Origin: Bryoerythrophyllum caledonicum
Lineage: Eukaryota > Streptophyta > Bryopsida > Pottiales > Pottiaceae
Assembly: GCA_963971425.1 (NCBI GenBank)
Contig: OZ020522.1
Span: forward strand, 5,802,168 to 5,866,167
Direction: 5' to 3'
Length of the DNA stretch: 64,000 nt
The notes under the pieces are model-generated. The model did not search any database. It was not told the DNA's origin and saw nothing but the letters and a program-made list of their open reading frames with translations. Shown here piece after piece: positions 51,456-62,645 of the stretch. How positions within the stretch are numbered: position 1 is the stretch's first letter; every line of letters begins with the position of its first letter. The translations under genes were made by a program, and so were the position numbers.

Positions 51456-53069
51456 GTTGCAGAAATAGAAAGAATTCGGCACTTGTACCGAGACTCTCAG
51501 TGGGATCAGACTCGTCCGCTGTTGATTAGTAACCGAACCACGTTCACTGGTCCATTTCCTGGGCCTACGGAACGACACACTCAAAATAAGCCTATTGCGA
51601 GGTCCTTCTTTGATCGCTGGCTAGATGACGCATGTATTGATCGCCTTGTCTCAGAGACCAATTCCTACGCCTTACAGCTGTGCACGAATCTCAATGATCC
51701 AAGACGTAGAAGTAAACTTGCAGGGTCAAACGGTGGCCCAGGGTGGACACCAACAACGAGATTGGAGATTCGTGCCTTCTTCGAAGTGACAATCTTGATG
51801 GGCTTGAAGAGCTCACCGTCCATCCGAGACTATTGGCGATAGGATATTTTCTGGCGGTGTGGGATAATTCCCTTGGTATTTACAAGAAATTGTTTTGAAA
51901 GTCTATTGCGCTGTATTCATTGCGTGGATAACACCACTGCATGCCGAGACAAAGAAGACCCTCTGTATGACAAGCTCTTCAAAGTTCGTTGGCTTGTGGA
52001 GCATTTTGTGGCAGTGTCACAGCGAGTATACAATCCTGAAAAGTGGTTGACATGCGACGAAATAATGGTCGCCTATAGGGGCTTTAGATCCCCTTGTCGA
52101 CAATACATGCTGGCCAAACCTACGCGTTATGGATTCAAGATTTGGGCTGCTGTGTGCCCGGAATCCAGCTTCATTTGGAAAGTGATTCCTTACCTTGGGA
52201 AGCTCGCTAGAGAATCTGAAGTTGGCTTGGGCGAGCAAATTGTGCACCAGTTGACAACTGGCCTTCAGAATCGAGGGCACTCTATCTGCGTGGATAATTG
52301 GTTCTGTTCCCCTGCACTGTTTGACAGCTTGCTCCGACGAGGTATCTTCGCTATAAGCACAGTTAAAGGAAATTGTATAGGATTTCCGTCAGCTCTCACG
52401 GGATTCAAGAAGGGCAATCATCCAAGGTCCAGTCTTTTCTGGGCAACTCATGTCAGCGGGAAAATGGCGGCCTCAATCTGGTATGACTCTAAACTAGTTA
52501 TTTTCTTGAGCACGTCTGCCAATCCTACTGGGCCCGCTGTGGCTTGTCATTGGTTGAAGGGAAAGCGAGAAGAAATATCCACCACGCCGCAGCAAGTGGA
52601 GTACCAATCCAACATGCGCGGCGTGGACCTTGTTGACCAGATGCAGACAAATTACACTACTCAATTCCACAGTAATAAGTGGTGGCATAAGTATCTAATG
52701 TTCACAATTGATTCCGTCCTACACAACGCATGGGTTTGTTTCCGTCATGACCGTCGTGCTAGGAGATGCAGAAAAGTACGGCAAGTGGATTTCATCTATG
52801 ATAATGCTATTGGTCTCATTATGCCCAAGATTTCTTTGCCTCGGACCAGCAGCAGTTGGAATCGGAATCCCTCTGCGCTGCACTACGTACAAACCCACAT
52901 CCAACTTCGTCGGAGGTGCTGTGTATGCAAAAGGAAGCAGGCTAGGTATTATCTAGCATGCAGTTTTGTGTTCATGTGTCAGGATCCTTGCTTCACGAAG
53001 GTGCATTCGTCAAAGAAATGGGCCCTCCGTGCTTCCGAATGTTCAGTACGCTTCCCTGCAACTAGTTAA
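51456..53069 (+). pseudogene. piggyBac-type transposase (DDE_Tnp_1_7) with one in-frame stop
   Basis: This frame shows a cut-and-paste transposase of the piggyBac superfamily: FFDRWLDDACIDRLVSETN, FEVTILMGLKSSPSIRDYWR, then LTCDEIMVAYRGF (first catalytic Asp), ICVDNWFCSPALFDSLLRRG (second), NMRGVDLVDQMQTNYT (third), and a C-terminal Cys-rich finger (RCCVCKRKQARYYLACSF..CQDPCF). The catalytic blocks are intact and in order. A single TAG at 51840-51842, between YWR and DIFWRCG, interrupts an otherwise open frame with no other damage. Downstream, a 46-codon ORF at 53110-53250 has no assignment. piggyBac transposases are common in animals and unusual in plants. Confidence 0.85.
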
Positions 53070-53467
53070 TCCGTGAATTCTGTGTTTCTTGTTGCATGTA
53101 GTGTGGATCATGGCGACGAGCCCCATAGCAGAGCCCGGGTCCCTCAGTCGAAGCGGCAGGCGTGCACACGTGAGGACACCCCATTTTGAGCCACTTTACC
53201 AGACTGACTTTTGGACAGGTTTGCCACCTAGAAATTTGCCTTTGTCCTAATGCAATCGCCTAGCTTCACCGAAATTGCGTCCAATCTCATGGCAACGTGG
53301 AGAGGGTGATTTTTTGAAAGCAGAAGATAGCGTATTTTAGGGCCTCGGCCAATTTTGAATTTGAAGCAACTTAGTGTTCTTTCGAGAAGAAGCAATTCTA
53401 CAAACAGTGTTGGTAAATGTTACTGAAGCCAAAAAATGTTCCCGATGAAGCCCCATGCCAGCAGGCA

Positions 53468-55900
53468 TCAATCACGCAGAATCCCGGAAATGATCTCGAA
53501 GCCCAAAGAAGATTCGGGATCCACAGAATCCTGCCTGCCAGGTAGGGGATTCGCTTTCACATACACGGGCACCGCCTCATTTGACGAAAGGAGGCCGTCA
53601 AGCCACGGCATTAACTGCCTGCAGAGGTAGTTGTCAAACGGATCACCACGGTAGGACTTTGGAAAAACAGCGTTCTGTGGATCGTTCAAGATGTTCTTTT
53701 CCGGACTGTCGTCAATTAGGAGAATGTTATCCAACGTAGACAAACAAGCAATTTTCGCGAATAACGGCAGTTCTTTGAGGAAGACCGGCTTCTGTGGTGC
53801 AGATGGGATCCTGTATGTAGACTTTGTGCATGCCCCTTGAGCCAGACAAATGACATCTCGACGGCAAAAGGAGCATTCCGCAAGAATAGTGTCCAACAAA
53901 TCGTCCATGTTCCTTGCAGTAACGCTACTCCAGAATGCAATACTCGCTCTACCCCGCAGCCAGTTCAGAAACATGGAGACACCCGGGCGACGCTGAACGT
54001 TGAGTTTATTACGGCTGTAGGACCTATGAAGAACCACTCCATTCAAGTCTAGCACCACAAAATACTGCCGCCGAGCTACCTTTTCCACTGTGCTAGGTTG
54101 CATCGTCGAAGGACCACCACAATCTGCAGACAATCAGGGCAAATCCCAGTTAACAACCAGTTCATAAAGAAGCAAAATGAACTTCACAAGAACACCTCGA
54201 ACTGCAGTTGTTGTCAAAGGCAATACCTCTCAAAGTATCCGCTTCAGTCTCTTCCCCTTCCACACCAACTTCCTTCACAAGCGATCGAGCCCCATGTCCA
54301 ACGCCCCGTTCCTCTGTTCCCTGCGGTCCATCGTCAGAGTTTATCTCGAAAATGTCGCCATAAATAAATTCGTTCGCCGCCCACACGGCCGGTATCTCGG
54401 TTTTTTTCACAATATTCAATCTCTTCGTATGTCTAGCACGAAAATATGGCATATCGAAAAGTTCCTTCTTAAGGCGCATTTGTCTAGCATAATGCTCTGG
54501 CAAATCGAACAGTTCCTTAAACTTATTCCTTACGGCGAGCCTGGATGCATGCGTTTGTCCCATAGGTGGGACCGAATCAAAAGGATTCACCTTCGGTCCA
54601 TCCGAATCCAAACTCATTTCCGTGAGGTCTGCCATTGTATCCTCCATTATGCTGTCAGCCATTTCATGGATCGGCTGAACATCAGGTGCCTCAGGCAACG
54701 GGAGATCTCCCGATGAAGCATTAGTCGGCTCCGCCGCCAATGACTCAGTACGACCTGAAAATCCAGCAGAATGATCAGGCATCGGGAGATCTCTCGATGC
54801 AACATCGCATCGCTCCGGCCGCAAAGGCACGTCATGTACAGACCCGGCGGCCGTGGGCACATTGCTCGTCACCGTGTCCTTCACAGGAGCGGCCCTGCCC
54901 TTCCCTGCATAGGCAAGAAGAATGGAGGCCGCCTTGTTTGCTTCTGGAGTGCCCGTTGCAGAGACTTTGTCACCGGACGATATAGGGGAGGAGATGTTGG
55001 AGACCCTATTTCGTGCAGGCAGCTGCGGTGACTGTGCTGGCTTGACTGGAGGGTCCTCATGAGTGAGGCTGGTATCCAGCCTGCGCTTCGACCTCAACTC
55101 CTTCCGCGGACGTTGCTCCGGCGGGACTCCCGCCGACCTTGTGACAGCCGTCGGTCTCCCTCTGCCCGACGGTACCAGTGAACGAAGCCTAACTCTCCGT
55201 GCGGATTCTTCCTCCTGCGAACAAGTACAAATCCCTCAGCAGATGTTCATGCGCAATGTGGAACTAGCAGCGGGAGATCTCCCGTTGATTACGTACAACG
55301 ACTAACCAGATCAGGAGAAACTGCCTTCTCTGCATCCTTGACGACTTCATCTGTGTCGTCAATGTCTGAATTCCGGCTGTGATCCGACGGATCCTTGTCA
55401 GCTTCGTCGCCTTCTCCTTGATCCTCCTCTTCACCTTTGTCGGCGTCTCCTTCATCCTCCTGTTCACCGCCATCGTTGTCTGCTTCATCCTCCTTTTCTA
55501 CCTCCATGGCGTCTCCCTGATCTTCCTCTGCAGGCTGTTCCTCGTTCTCCTCCGAATCATCGGGTATAGTATTTAGATGCTCCCATATCTGCCTGCCGAC
55601 CAAGTTTGCCGTGGACTCTGCTTCGGAGTCATGAACGACTTCGATGACTTTGTTTGATGTGGCCTGACAAAATTACAGAAGGTAATGTCAGTGCTTGGAA
55701 TCACAACAGTTGTCAGTTAAAAAAAATGGTAAGGAAAATGAATTAGCACTTACAAGTCTAAGCGAAGTAAATTCCGGACCGCCGTTCACATTAACAACCA
55801 CCACATTCTCGGTGACATGTTGACGAAAAATCTCAAGCGCCGCAGCAATTGAAAACCAGGGCATCAGCGGCCGCCTGTAATATCTATCGATATCGTCCAT
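53468..55900 (-). CDS. FCP1/NIF-type HAD domain protein (4 exons, 715 aa)
   Basis: Exons join in phase with GT-AG introns: 55900-55754, 55663-55307, 55214-54227, 54123-53468. The first 49 residues (MDDIDRYYRRPLMPWFSIAA..) match nothing I know. Exon 2 encodes an acidic low-complexity stretch (DDSEENEEQPAEEDQGDAME..). Exon 3 is Pro/Ser-rich with a basic patch (RKELRSKRRL). Exon 4 holds the phosphatase-like domain: FVVLDLNGVVLHR (nucleophile motif), FWSSVTARNMDDLL, PVFLKELPLF and NILLIDDSPEKNILND. In the FCP1/SCP family the motif is DxDx(T/V). Here the second Asp is Asn, so catalysis may be altered or lost. Plant proteins with DINGLL/DLNG variants exist. By family it would act on phosphoproteins, perhaps nuclear, but no partner can be named. 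Intact splice phases argue for a live gene. Confidence 0.8.
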
Positions 55901-55990
55901 ATCCTTTGAGAAATAAACAGCAGAAATCTCTCCTGTGCCTGGGAAGAAGTTCGGGAAGCTGCTGGACGGGCCGTGGTCGTGGTCGTACGC

Positions 55991-57650
55991 ATTGAAGTAT
56001 AATGCACATTCTAATTCTCGTGAAATGCACGTACAAAAGAATGAAAAAAAAGTTTGTGCAAGTTGGAAATGCTACGATGTCGTTGGATTCATGACCAAAT
56101 AAAATTTGGCGCACCCATGACGTGTGTTTTGAACGGAATCAAAAAAATAACGCATGAGCGATGCTCTGTATTTGAAGTGTAATGCACATTCTAATTCTCG
56201 TGAAATGCACGTACGAAAGAATGAAAAAAAAGTTTGTGCAAGCTGGAAATGCTACGATGTCGTTGGATTCATGACCAAATAAAATTTGGCGCACCCATGA
56301 CGTGTGTTTTGAACGGAATCAAAAAAATAACGCATGAGCGATGCCCTATATTTGAAGTATAATGCACATTCTAATTCTCGTGAAATGCACGTACAAAAGA
56401 ATGAAAAAAAAGTTTGTGCAAGTTGGAAATGCTACGATGTCGTTGGATTCATGACCAAGTAAAATTTGGCGCACCCATGACGTGTGTTTTGAACGGAATC
56501 AAAAAAATAACGCATGAGCGATGCCCTGTATTTGAAGTGTAATGCACATTCTAATTCTTATGAAATGCACGTACAAAAGAATGAAAAAAAAGTTTGTGCA
56601 AGTTGGAAATGCTACGATGTCGTTGGATTCATGACCAAATAAAATTTGGCGCACCCATGACGTGTGTTTTGAACGGAATCAAAAAAATAACGCATGAGCG
56701 ATGCTCTGTATTTGAAGTGTAATGCACATTCTAATTCTCGTGAAATGCACGTACGAAAGAATGAAAAAAAAGTTTGTGCAAGCTGGAAATGCTACGATGT
56801 CGTTGGATTCATGACCAAATAAAATTTGGCGCACCCATGACGTGTGTTTTGAACGGAATCAAAAAAATAACGCATGAGCGATGCCCTGTATTTGAAGTAT
56901 AATGCACATTCTAATTCTCGTGAAATGCACGTACAAAAGAATGAAAAAAAAGTTTGTGCAAGTTGGAAATGCTACGATGTCGTTGGATTCATGACCAAGT
57001 AAAATTTGGCGCACCCATGACGTGTGTTTTGAACGGAATCAAAAAAATAACGCATGAGCGATGCCCTGTATTTGAAGTGTAATGCACATTCTAATTCTCG
57101 TGAAATGCACGTACAAAAGAATGAAAAAAAAGTTTGTGCAAGTTGGAAATGCTACGATGTCGTTGGATTCATGACCAAATAAAATTTGGCGCACCCATGA
57201 CGTGTGTTTTGAACGGAATCAAAAAAATAACGCATGAGCGATGCCCTGTATTTGAAGTGTAATGCACATTCTAATTCTTATGAAATGCACGTACAAAAGA
57301 ATGAAAAAAAAGTTTGTGCAAGTTGGAAATGCTACGATGTCGTTGGATTCATGACCAAATAAAATTTGGCGCACCCATGACGTGTGTTTTGAACGGAATC
57401 AAAAAAATAACGCATGAGCGATGCCCTGTATTTGAAGTGTAATGCACATTCTAATTCTCGTGAAATGCACGTACAAAAGAATGAAAAAAAGTTTGTGCAA
57501 GTTGGAAACACTTAGACGTTGTTGGATTCATGACCAATTAAAATGCGGCCCACCCATGACGTGTATTTTGAATGCAACTAAAAAATAACGCATGAGCCAT
57601 GTCCTATACTTTAAGTTGAATCTTTATTTTTATTCTCATGAAATGTGCGT
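55991..57650. repeat. 180-bp satellite array, eight units plus a diverged ninth
   Basis: The units start at about 55995, 56175, 56355, 56535, 56715, 56895, 57075 and 57255, each exactly 180 bp and nearly identical. A ninth from 57435 diverges after about 55 bp. Diagnostic variants recur: GTACGAAAG with AGCTGG in units 2 and 5; GTATAATG with CCAAGT in units 3 and 6; TTCTTATG in units 4 and 8. That suggests a three-unit (540-bp) higher-order block multiplied by unequal exchange. The nucleosome-sized period resembles plant centromeric or subtelomeric satellites. The array begins about 90 bp upstream of the HAD-domain gene's ATG, so its promoter probably lies in or next to the satellite. Confidence 0.95.
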
Positions 57651-58610
57651 TATACAATGAACACAAATTTGGAAATTGTCGGAGAGAATGCTGCTCTATC
57701 TCAATGAGTATGCGGCAGAGTGACTAGAGTTGACGTTGTACAATACTCGCACGTCCATACAATGAGGTCCTGAATCTCAAGCCGACAGGCTCTTCTCCAA
57801 TCATGTTGTCCTAGTCTGCGCCTCGCACTACACTTCGAGGGGAACCCAACAAGAGAAGGATCGGAGGAAAACACTGATACGCATAAACTAGAACTAACAC
57901 ACCGCATCTGCTCATCAGCATCACGAGAAAGCACTCTCCATGTGAACGTGACAAACATCTGAAACACATTTTGCCCCATCAAAGTACCGTACCTGCTTCC
58001 CACTGGCTCGCTTGGTTTATGTCGACCTCAATTGGGTGTTGGAGCTTGCACAACAACTGCGACAAACGGATGAGAACGAACAAGGCGGCTAACGCAGGGG
58101 CGGGGCGGCGAGGACACAGAAGACAGCAGGCGCGGAGGCGAGGCAACGAGGACACTAAAGCAACAGCAGAGAGGCAGAAACACGGAAAGAGAGCCAGCGG
58201 AAATGGACAACATCACGACTGTCGCAACGAAGCGAACGAGAACATGGAAAACCAGGGACCGAGGGAAAAGAGGCGCGGCAATTTGGAACGGTGCCCTCGA
58301 AGCGCGCTCCTTGTCGTTGGGAATCCGTGTGCAGCAGAAAAAGTAGGCAGTTCACTGAAGGAAGATTCTAATACTGTACGACATTCAATGCAAAGGTGCC
58401 ACTCCTCTTCATGCACATAAAGTACCGCCTCCATTCCCTCACATTGAATGACAGTTTGTAACCACATGTTCAGAGGACTGCCATAAATGTAGGATTCTGG
58501 CGCAATGCATTAAGGGACGATATTTTTTTTAAAGTAGAACGAAGTTAAAAAATAAACATGGAAAAAAGGGCAGGTGAAGACCGGATGTATTTGGCTGACA
58601 TTAAGCTGCA
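57651..58610. other. GC-richer unassigned segment
   Basis: Open frames on both strands (for example a 149-codon plus-strand frame at 57971-58420, Arg/Asn-rich; a 100-codon minus-strand frame at 57701-58003) show no recognisable domain and overlap each other. It may be an exon cluster or promoter island, but I cannot support a gene. Confidence 0.4.
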
Positions 58611-58641
58611 GGGTTTAGGGTTTAGGGTTTAGGGTTAAGGG
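58611..58641. repeat. Interstitial telomeric repeat (TTTAGGG type)
   Basis: About four units of GGGTTTA end in GGGTTAAGGG. This is the Arabidopsis-type plant telomere repeat at an interstitial position, immediately followed by TTAA. Confidence 0.85.
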
Positions 58642-58755
58642 TTTTTTTTTCCCAATATTATTGAAAATGACTTCATAAAAGAACTTCAATGTTTTAGAGT
58701 ACATATTCCATAACTACTCTTAATCTAGGACTCGTGGAACCTTTCTTCTCATGAA

Positions 58756-59686
58756 TTAACCCCTAAAGTTCCTTGACTATGTTTGCAATAAAAATGCTCC
58801 AAAACTGCCTTTTTTAGTCAAAAACCAAATTTTTGAAAAAAGTCATTTTTGAACACATTTAACCGTAGGATCTTGTAGTATTGTAGTTTAAAAAGATGTG
58901 GAAAAAATTTCAAAAGAATCCACCGTGTGGATTGCAAGATCTTAGTGTTTGAACTTGCAAAACTGCCATTCTTTAACCCTGCTGAAATCTGGGCAGCTGC
59001 AGTTCAGTAGGTCAAATTTGCATGAAAAAAAAGCCAAAATGATTGTGCAACTTCAGATTCTTTATTCAAGACAAGTTGTCTACATGCTGGAAAATTTTCA
59101 AATCATTTAGAATTGTTTTAACATGTAAAAAAAAAATAGTAAGTAGAATGAATTAGGGAATGATGCAAAATACTAAATTGTTGATAATCAATTTTTAAAA
59201 TTTAAAAATGCCAATCCCAATGGTTGGAATGTTGTAATAAACAATCTACATTGCATCAATTTACTTTTTTCCAAAAATATTTAAAACTGAGTGAAATATA
59301 GGACTTCAAAGTTTATTTTAGAGTAGAAAGTCCAAAACTGCCCGCAAACTAAAAACCTCATAACTTTTGACTTGTTGATCGAAATGGAATGATTCAAAGC
59401 TATCCATGTATAAATAAATCTAAACAACCAATTTCAAATTTTAATCTTTAAAGAAAGTGATTTTTCAGATCTGCCCGAACTGCCCGAGTTGAGAAATAAA
59501 CACCTTATTGCTAATAACTTTTTAGCCCTAAATTGAAATGAAAAAAGAATTGTTACACCTGAAAGATATTCCAAGAACACACCTTGTGAAAAAAATTTAG
59601 CTCAAATGAGTCAAATCTCTATTCACAGGTACCTGCCCAAAAAATTTATGTTGCCAAAAACACAGGGCTGGTCCTTTAGGGGTTAA
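58756..59686. mobile_element. TTAA-flanked non-autonomous element (piggyBac-like ends)
   Basis: TTAA at 58756-58759 is followed by CCCCTAAAGTTCC. The other end, reverse-complemented, is TTAA then CCCCTAAAGGACC (59683-59686 is the TTAA). Both the TTAA duplication and the C-rich short terminal repeat fit piggyBac-type transposition. The 923-bp interior is AT-rich and non-coding. A transposase that could mobilise it lies about 6 kb away (51456-53069). The terminal repeat is only about 9-12 bp, so chance similarity is possible. Confidence 0.5.
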
Positions 59687-60460
59687 GACGGTAGAAATTT
59701 AACCTATCGACACATATATAAATCTGGAGAAACAAATTCTAATTTTGAATTTTAAAATTGTAACTCTTCCCGGAATTTTTTGAGCTGCCCATGCTGCACA
59801 AAGATCAAAGGAAAGAATGTATGATGCAATAACTTTTTTACGTTATTATGAAATGTTTTGAAAGTTGAGGAAACTTCAACCTACCCCTTCAACACATTGT
59901 CTATGAAAATTCTATTCTTGAACCCTGCCGTAAATCGGTACGTTGCCAAAAAATGGTATTTGGCTTTTCAGGAGTTAAATAATTGAATTAGAATTCTCAT
60001 AATAGAAGATTCCAGGTTCAGCCATATTTAGAATTGCCAATTCTATTTCTTATGAAAAACAATGAGGAAAAATGACTATAACTCCACTTTTATAGAAGAA
60101 TATTTATTTTGAAGATTCTTGGAAACATACATTTACAATTAGGTTTAGGCTTTCAACTAATATGAATGTTTATAATCTATGACAAGTAGTAAATGAGGTC
60201 AAATGTAATACGTGCACAAACATTTAAAAGTAATTTTTTTCTTGTATATATAAGTAACACATATAAAACAAGAAAAGCATGGAAATGCTACATGTATGAC
60301 GAAAATGATTCATTATCTTCAAAATTGTATTGGATAGTAGGATGTATTTTTTAGTTTTTTACTAGATTGAAGTCTTTATAATGTACCCAAACTATGTATG
60401 GTTATAGTCATACTATGCACTATGAATAATTGTATGACTGTAATCATCCTATGACTATTA
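59687..60460. other. AT-rich intergenic DNA
   Basis: No gene is seen. The sequence GTTGCCAAAAAATGG..AGTTAA at about 59940-59977 resembles the right end of the TTAA element and may be an older copy end. Confidence 0.4.
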
Positions 60461-60564
60461 TATAATAATAATTCTACATACTACAAATCTTCACAATGTG
60501 AAAGAACCTAAATATAATAATAATTCTACATACTACAAATTTTCACAATGTGAAAGAACCTGAA
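60461..60564. repeat. 52-bp tandem duplication
   Basis: Two adjacent copies of a unit starting TATAATAATAATTCTACATA and containing TCACAATGTGAAAGAACCT. Confidence 0.85.
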
Positions 60565-61639
60565 CTTCCTGGCAATATACTAGATGGGCAAATGACTTAT
60601 GACGGATTTGTTATAAAATAATGGACAAGGAAAGTATCGAATTCTAGTTTACATATGTAGTCTACATTGGGCTTCATTGCCAATGCATCCAAATTGGAGG
60701 CATGAAATGTCACTTTACAATTTCTTTCCACGTCAGACTTCAAAATTGAAATTGAAATTGAAAATTGAAATCAAAAATTGTCATGGATTTCAAAAATTTT
60801 GGAAATTCAGGTTATTTAAACATTTTTTTGATTCTTCTACATATATACAAATGATATTTTAGATCAAAATTTATGAAATTATGAAGCCAAGCTTAATCCC
60901 ATCTTCTTTCAAATTCTACAGTAAACACATGATAATAATTAAGTTATTCGATTTTTTGTACTTGAAAATTAGTATGAATTTATAAACTTTTCATTTATAC
61001 AAGCATGTTAACAAAAGTACTAAAGGTATTCTCTACCTAAAGAAGTCAAAAGTCTATATGATCTTGTATTTTTAATCAAATGTTTGAAGTCCACTAATTT
61101 AAAAACAAGTGAACTATTGAAATTATTGTGTTCAAGTTCAACACATATATACAACCTCACTTCTCACTTTTTTGGAAGGATTCCAAATAATATAATACAT
61201 GGAACATACGTGCAAATGAAATAAACTTGAAGACCCTATATTTAATCATGTATTGAAAAAATACTATTTTCTTGTAAGCCATTATTGTCATTGAACTTCT
61301 AAGAAAGCTAAAATAGGAGCAAGAGGAAGTCATGTGAAAAAATGTTTTAAAAAGTGGAAATTGGTCATGGGTTTCTACGATCTTCACTTTACAAAACAAT
61401 AATTTGAGAGTGAGGACCTTCTAATAAAAAAAGCCCTTTTAAATGCCCGCATGCCAAGCATTTATTCCCGCATTTCTTGTGTACGTAAAACAAAATGCAC
61501 CCATAAATTTTAAAGTATGGTTTATATTTTCGAACTTTAAAAACTCAAAGAATGTTTTGAAATGCACTTTTAAAGTTTTAAATACATCTTGAAACATATT
61601 GGCACATTCAGTTCAGGGTAACTTTATATTTCTAAATAT
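60565..61639. other. AT-rich intergenic DNA, no gene seen
   Basis: An 80-codon minus-strand open frame (61157-61399) and a 61-codon plus-strand frame (60677-60862) have no recognisable features. Confidence 0.5.
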
Positions 61640-61755
61640 GTGCCTTAGGACTTATGGTGGCACGCATTATATTAAAATACAAGTCAAGAAAAATACGTGC
61701 CTCAGGGCTTATGGTGGCATGCATTATATTAAAATACAAGCCAAGAAATGTCTAA
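61640..61755. repeat. 58-bp tandem duplication
   Basis: Two copies of a unit starting GTGCCTTAGGACTTATGGTG (61640) and GTGCCTCAGGGCTTATGGTG (61698). Confidence 0.85.
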
Positions 61756-61829
61756 AGTAATGAAGAAGACTTCATGATCGTGGTTCTGTGTGCCAAAAAA
61801 TTTGTTTAAAGGGTTCAATCACTCCTGAA

Positions 61830-61945
61830 GGCCACCATCATATCCATTGCACTCAATCATTGTATGGTGTGACACTTCAAATGCATAGGCCACCATCATA
61901 TCCATTGCACACAATCATTGTATGGTGTGACACTTCAAATGCATA
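61830..61945. repeat. 58-bp tandem duplication
   Basis: Two copies of GGCCACCATCATATCCATTG.. at 61830 and 61888, ending in ACTTCAAATGCATA. The period matches the neighbouring duplication at 61640 although the sequences are unrelated. Confidence 0.85.
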
Positions 61946-62445
61946 ACTTGTGCATTCATGAATGCCACTTATGAGTGAAAATCATTACTTATAGTCATGT
62001 ATCATTTTCAATGACTGTTGATCTTGAATTAAAATTTTACTACTGGAGTATGCTTAGGAATTTGAACTAAGTGTTTACATAATGTAGTGTAAACAATACA
62101 CCATCAAATGTAAAGCTTTGAATTTTCTCTTCATCTCTCTCATATGTAAAATTTTGTAATTTTATAAGATACTTCCACTTCTACTTTCATTGATTTTTGA
62201 TAATCCAAGATTAATTCAATCATTGTAACTCTTAGTTTGAAGGTTTAACTTTTGCAGTGCAACTTTGTTATATCCAAGTTCATTTTCACCAGTTCATGAG
62301 GCTCATTGAGCAACTGAAAACCATTTATATTTTTTTGGATACCTTTCAAAGTGCATTCTCAAGAGATCAAAATGTTTGATCTCATATACAATGTATCATT
62401 AAATATGTTCAAAACCTTATGTTATATTAATATTTGTAAAGTTTT
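61946..62445. other. AT-rich intergenic DNA, no gene seen
   Basis: No reading frame, RNA gene or strong repeat was supported. Confidence 0.5.
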
Positions 62446-62449
62446 ATAT

Positions 62450-62645
62450 TCTTGGTTCATTTCTTCAAGGAGAAATTCAAGTTGATAACCAAAAATATTC
62501 TCGATTCATTTCTTAAAAGAGAAATTCAAGTTTCTTACCAAAATAAAGTGTGCCAAAGTATATTACGTATTTTTTAAATAGTTTCTGTTAAAAACTTCTA
62601 AATAGTTTTTGTTAAAAACTTCTAAATAGTTTCTGTTGAAGTTTA
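62450..62645. repeat. Two short tandem arrays
   Basis: An approximately 49-bp imperfect duplication (TTCATTTCTT..GAGAAATTCAAGTT, 62450-62545) is followed by three copies of a 24-bp unit AAATAGTTTCTGTTAAAAAC (62576, 62600, 62624). Confidence 0.8.

Noticed and set aside
53716..54716. Plus-strand and alternate minus-strand ORFs at the HAD-domain gene
   Set aside because: They overlap exons 3 and 4, which join in phase and carry the recognisable domain.
55991..57650. CRISPR array
   Set aside because: Units are contiguous 180-bp near-identical repeats without unique spacers, in a eukaryotic context. It is a satellite.
57971..58420. 149-codon plus-strand ORF as a gene
   Set aside because: It has low-complexity Arg/Asn content, overlapping minus-strand frames of similar length, and no domain or splice partner.
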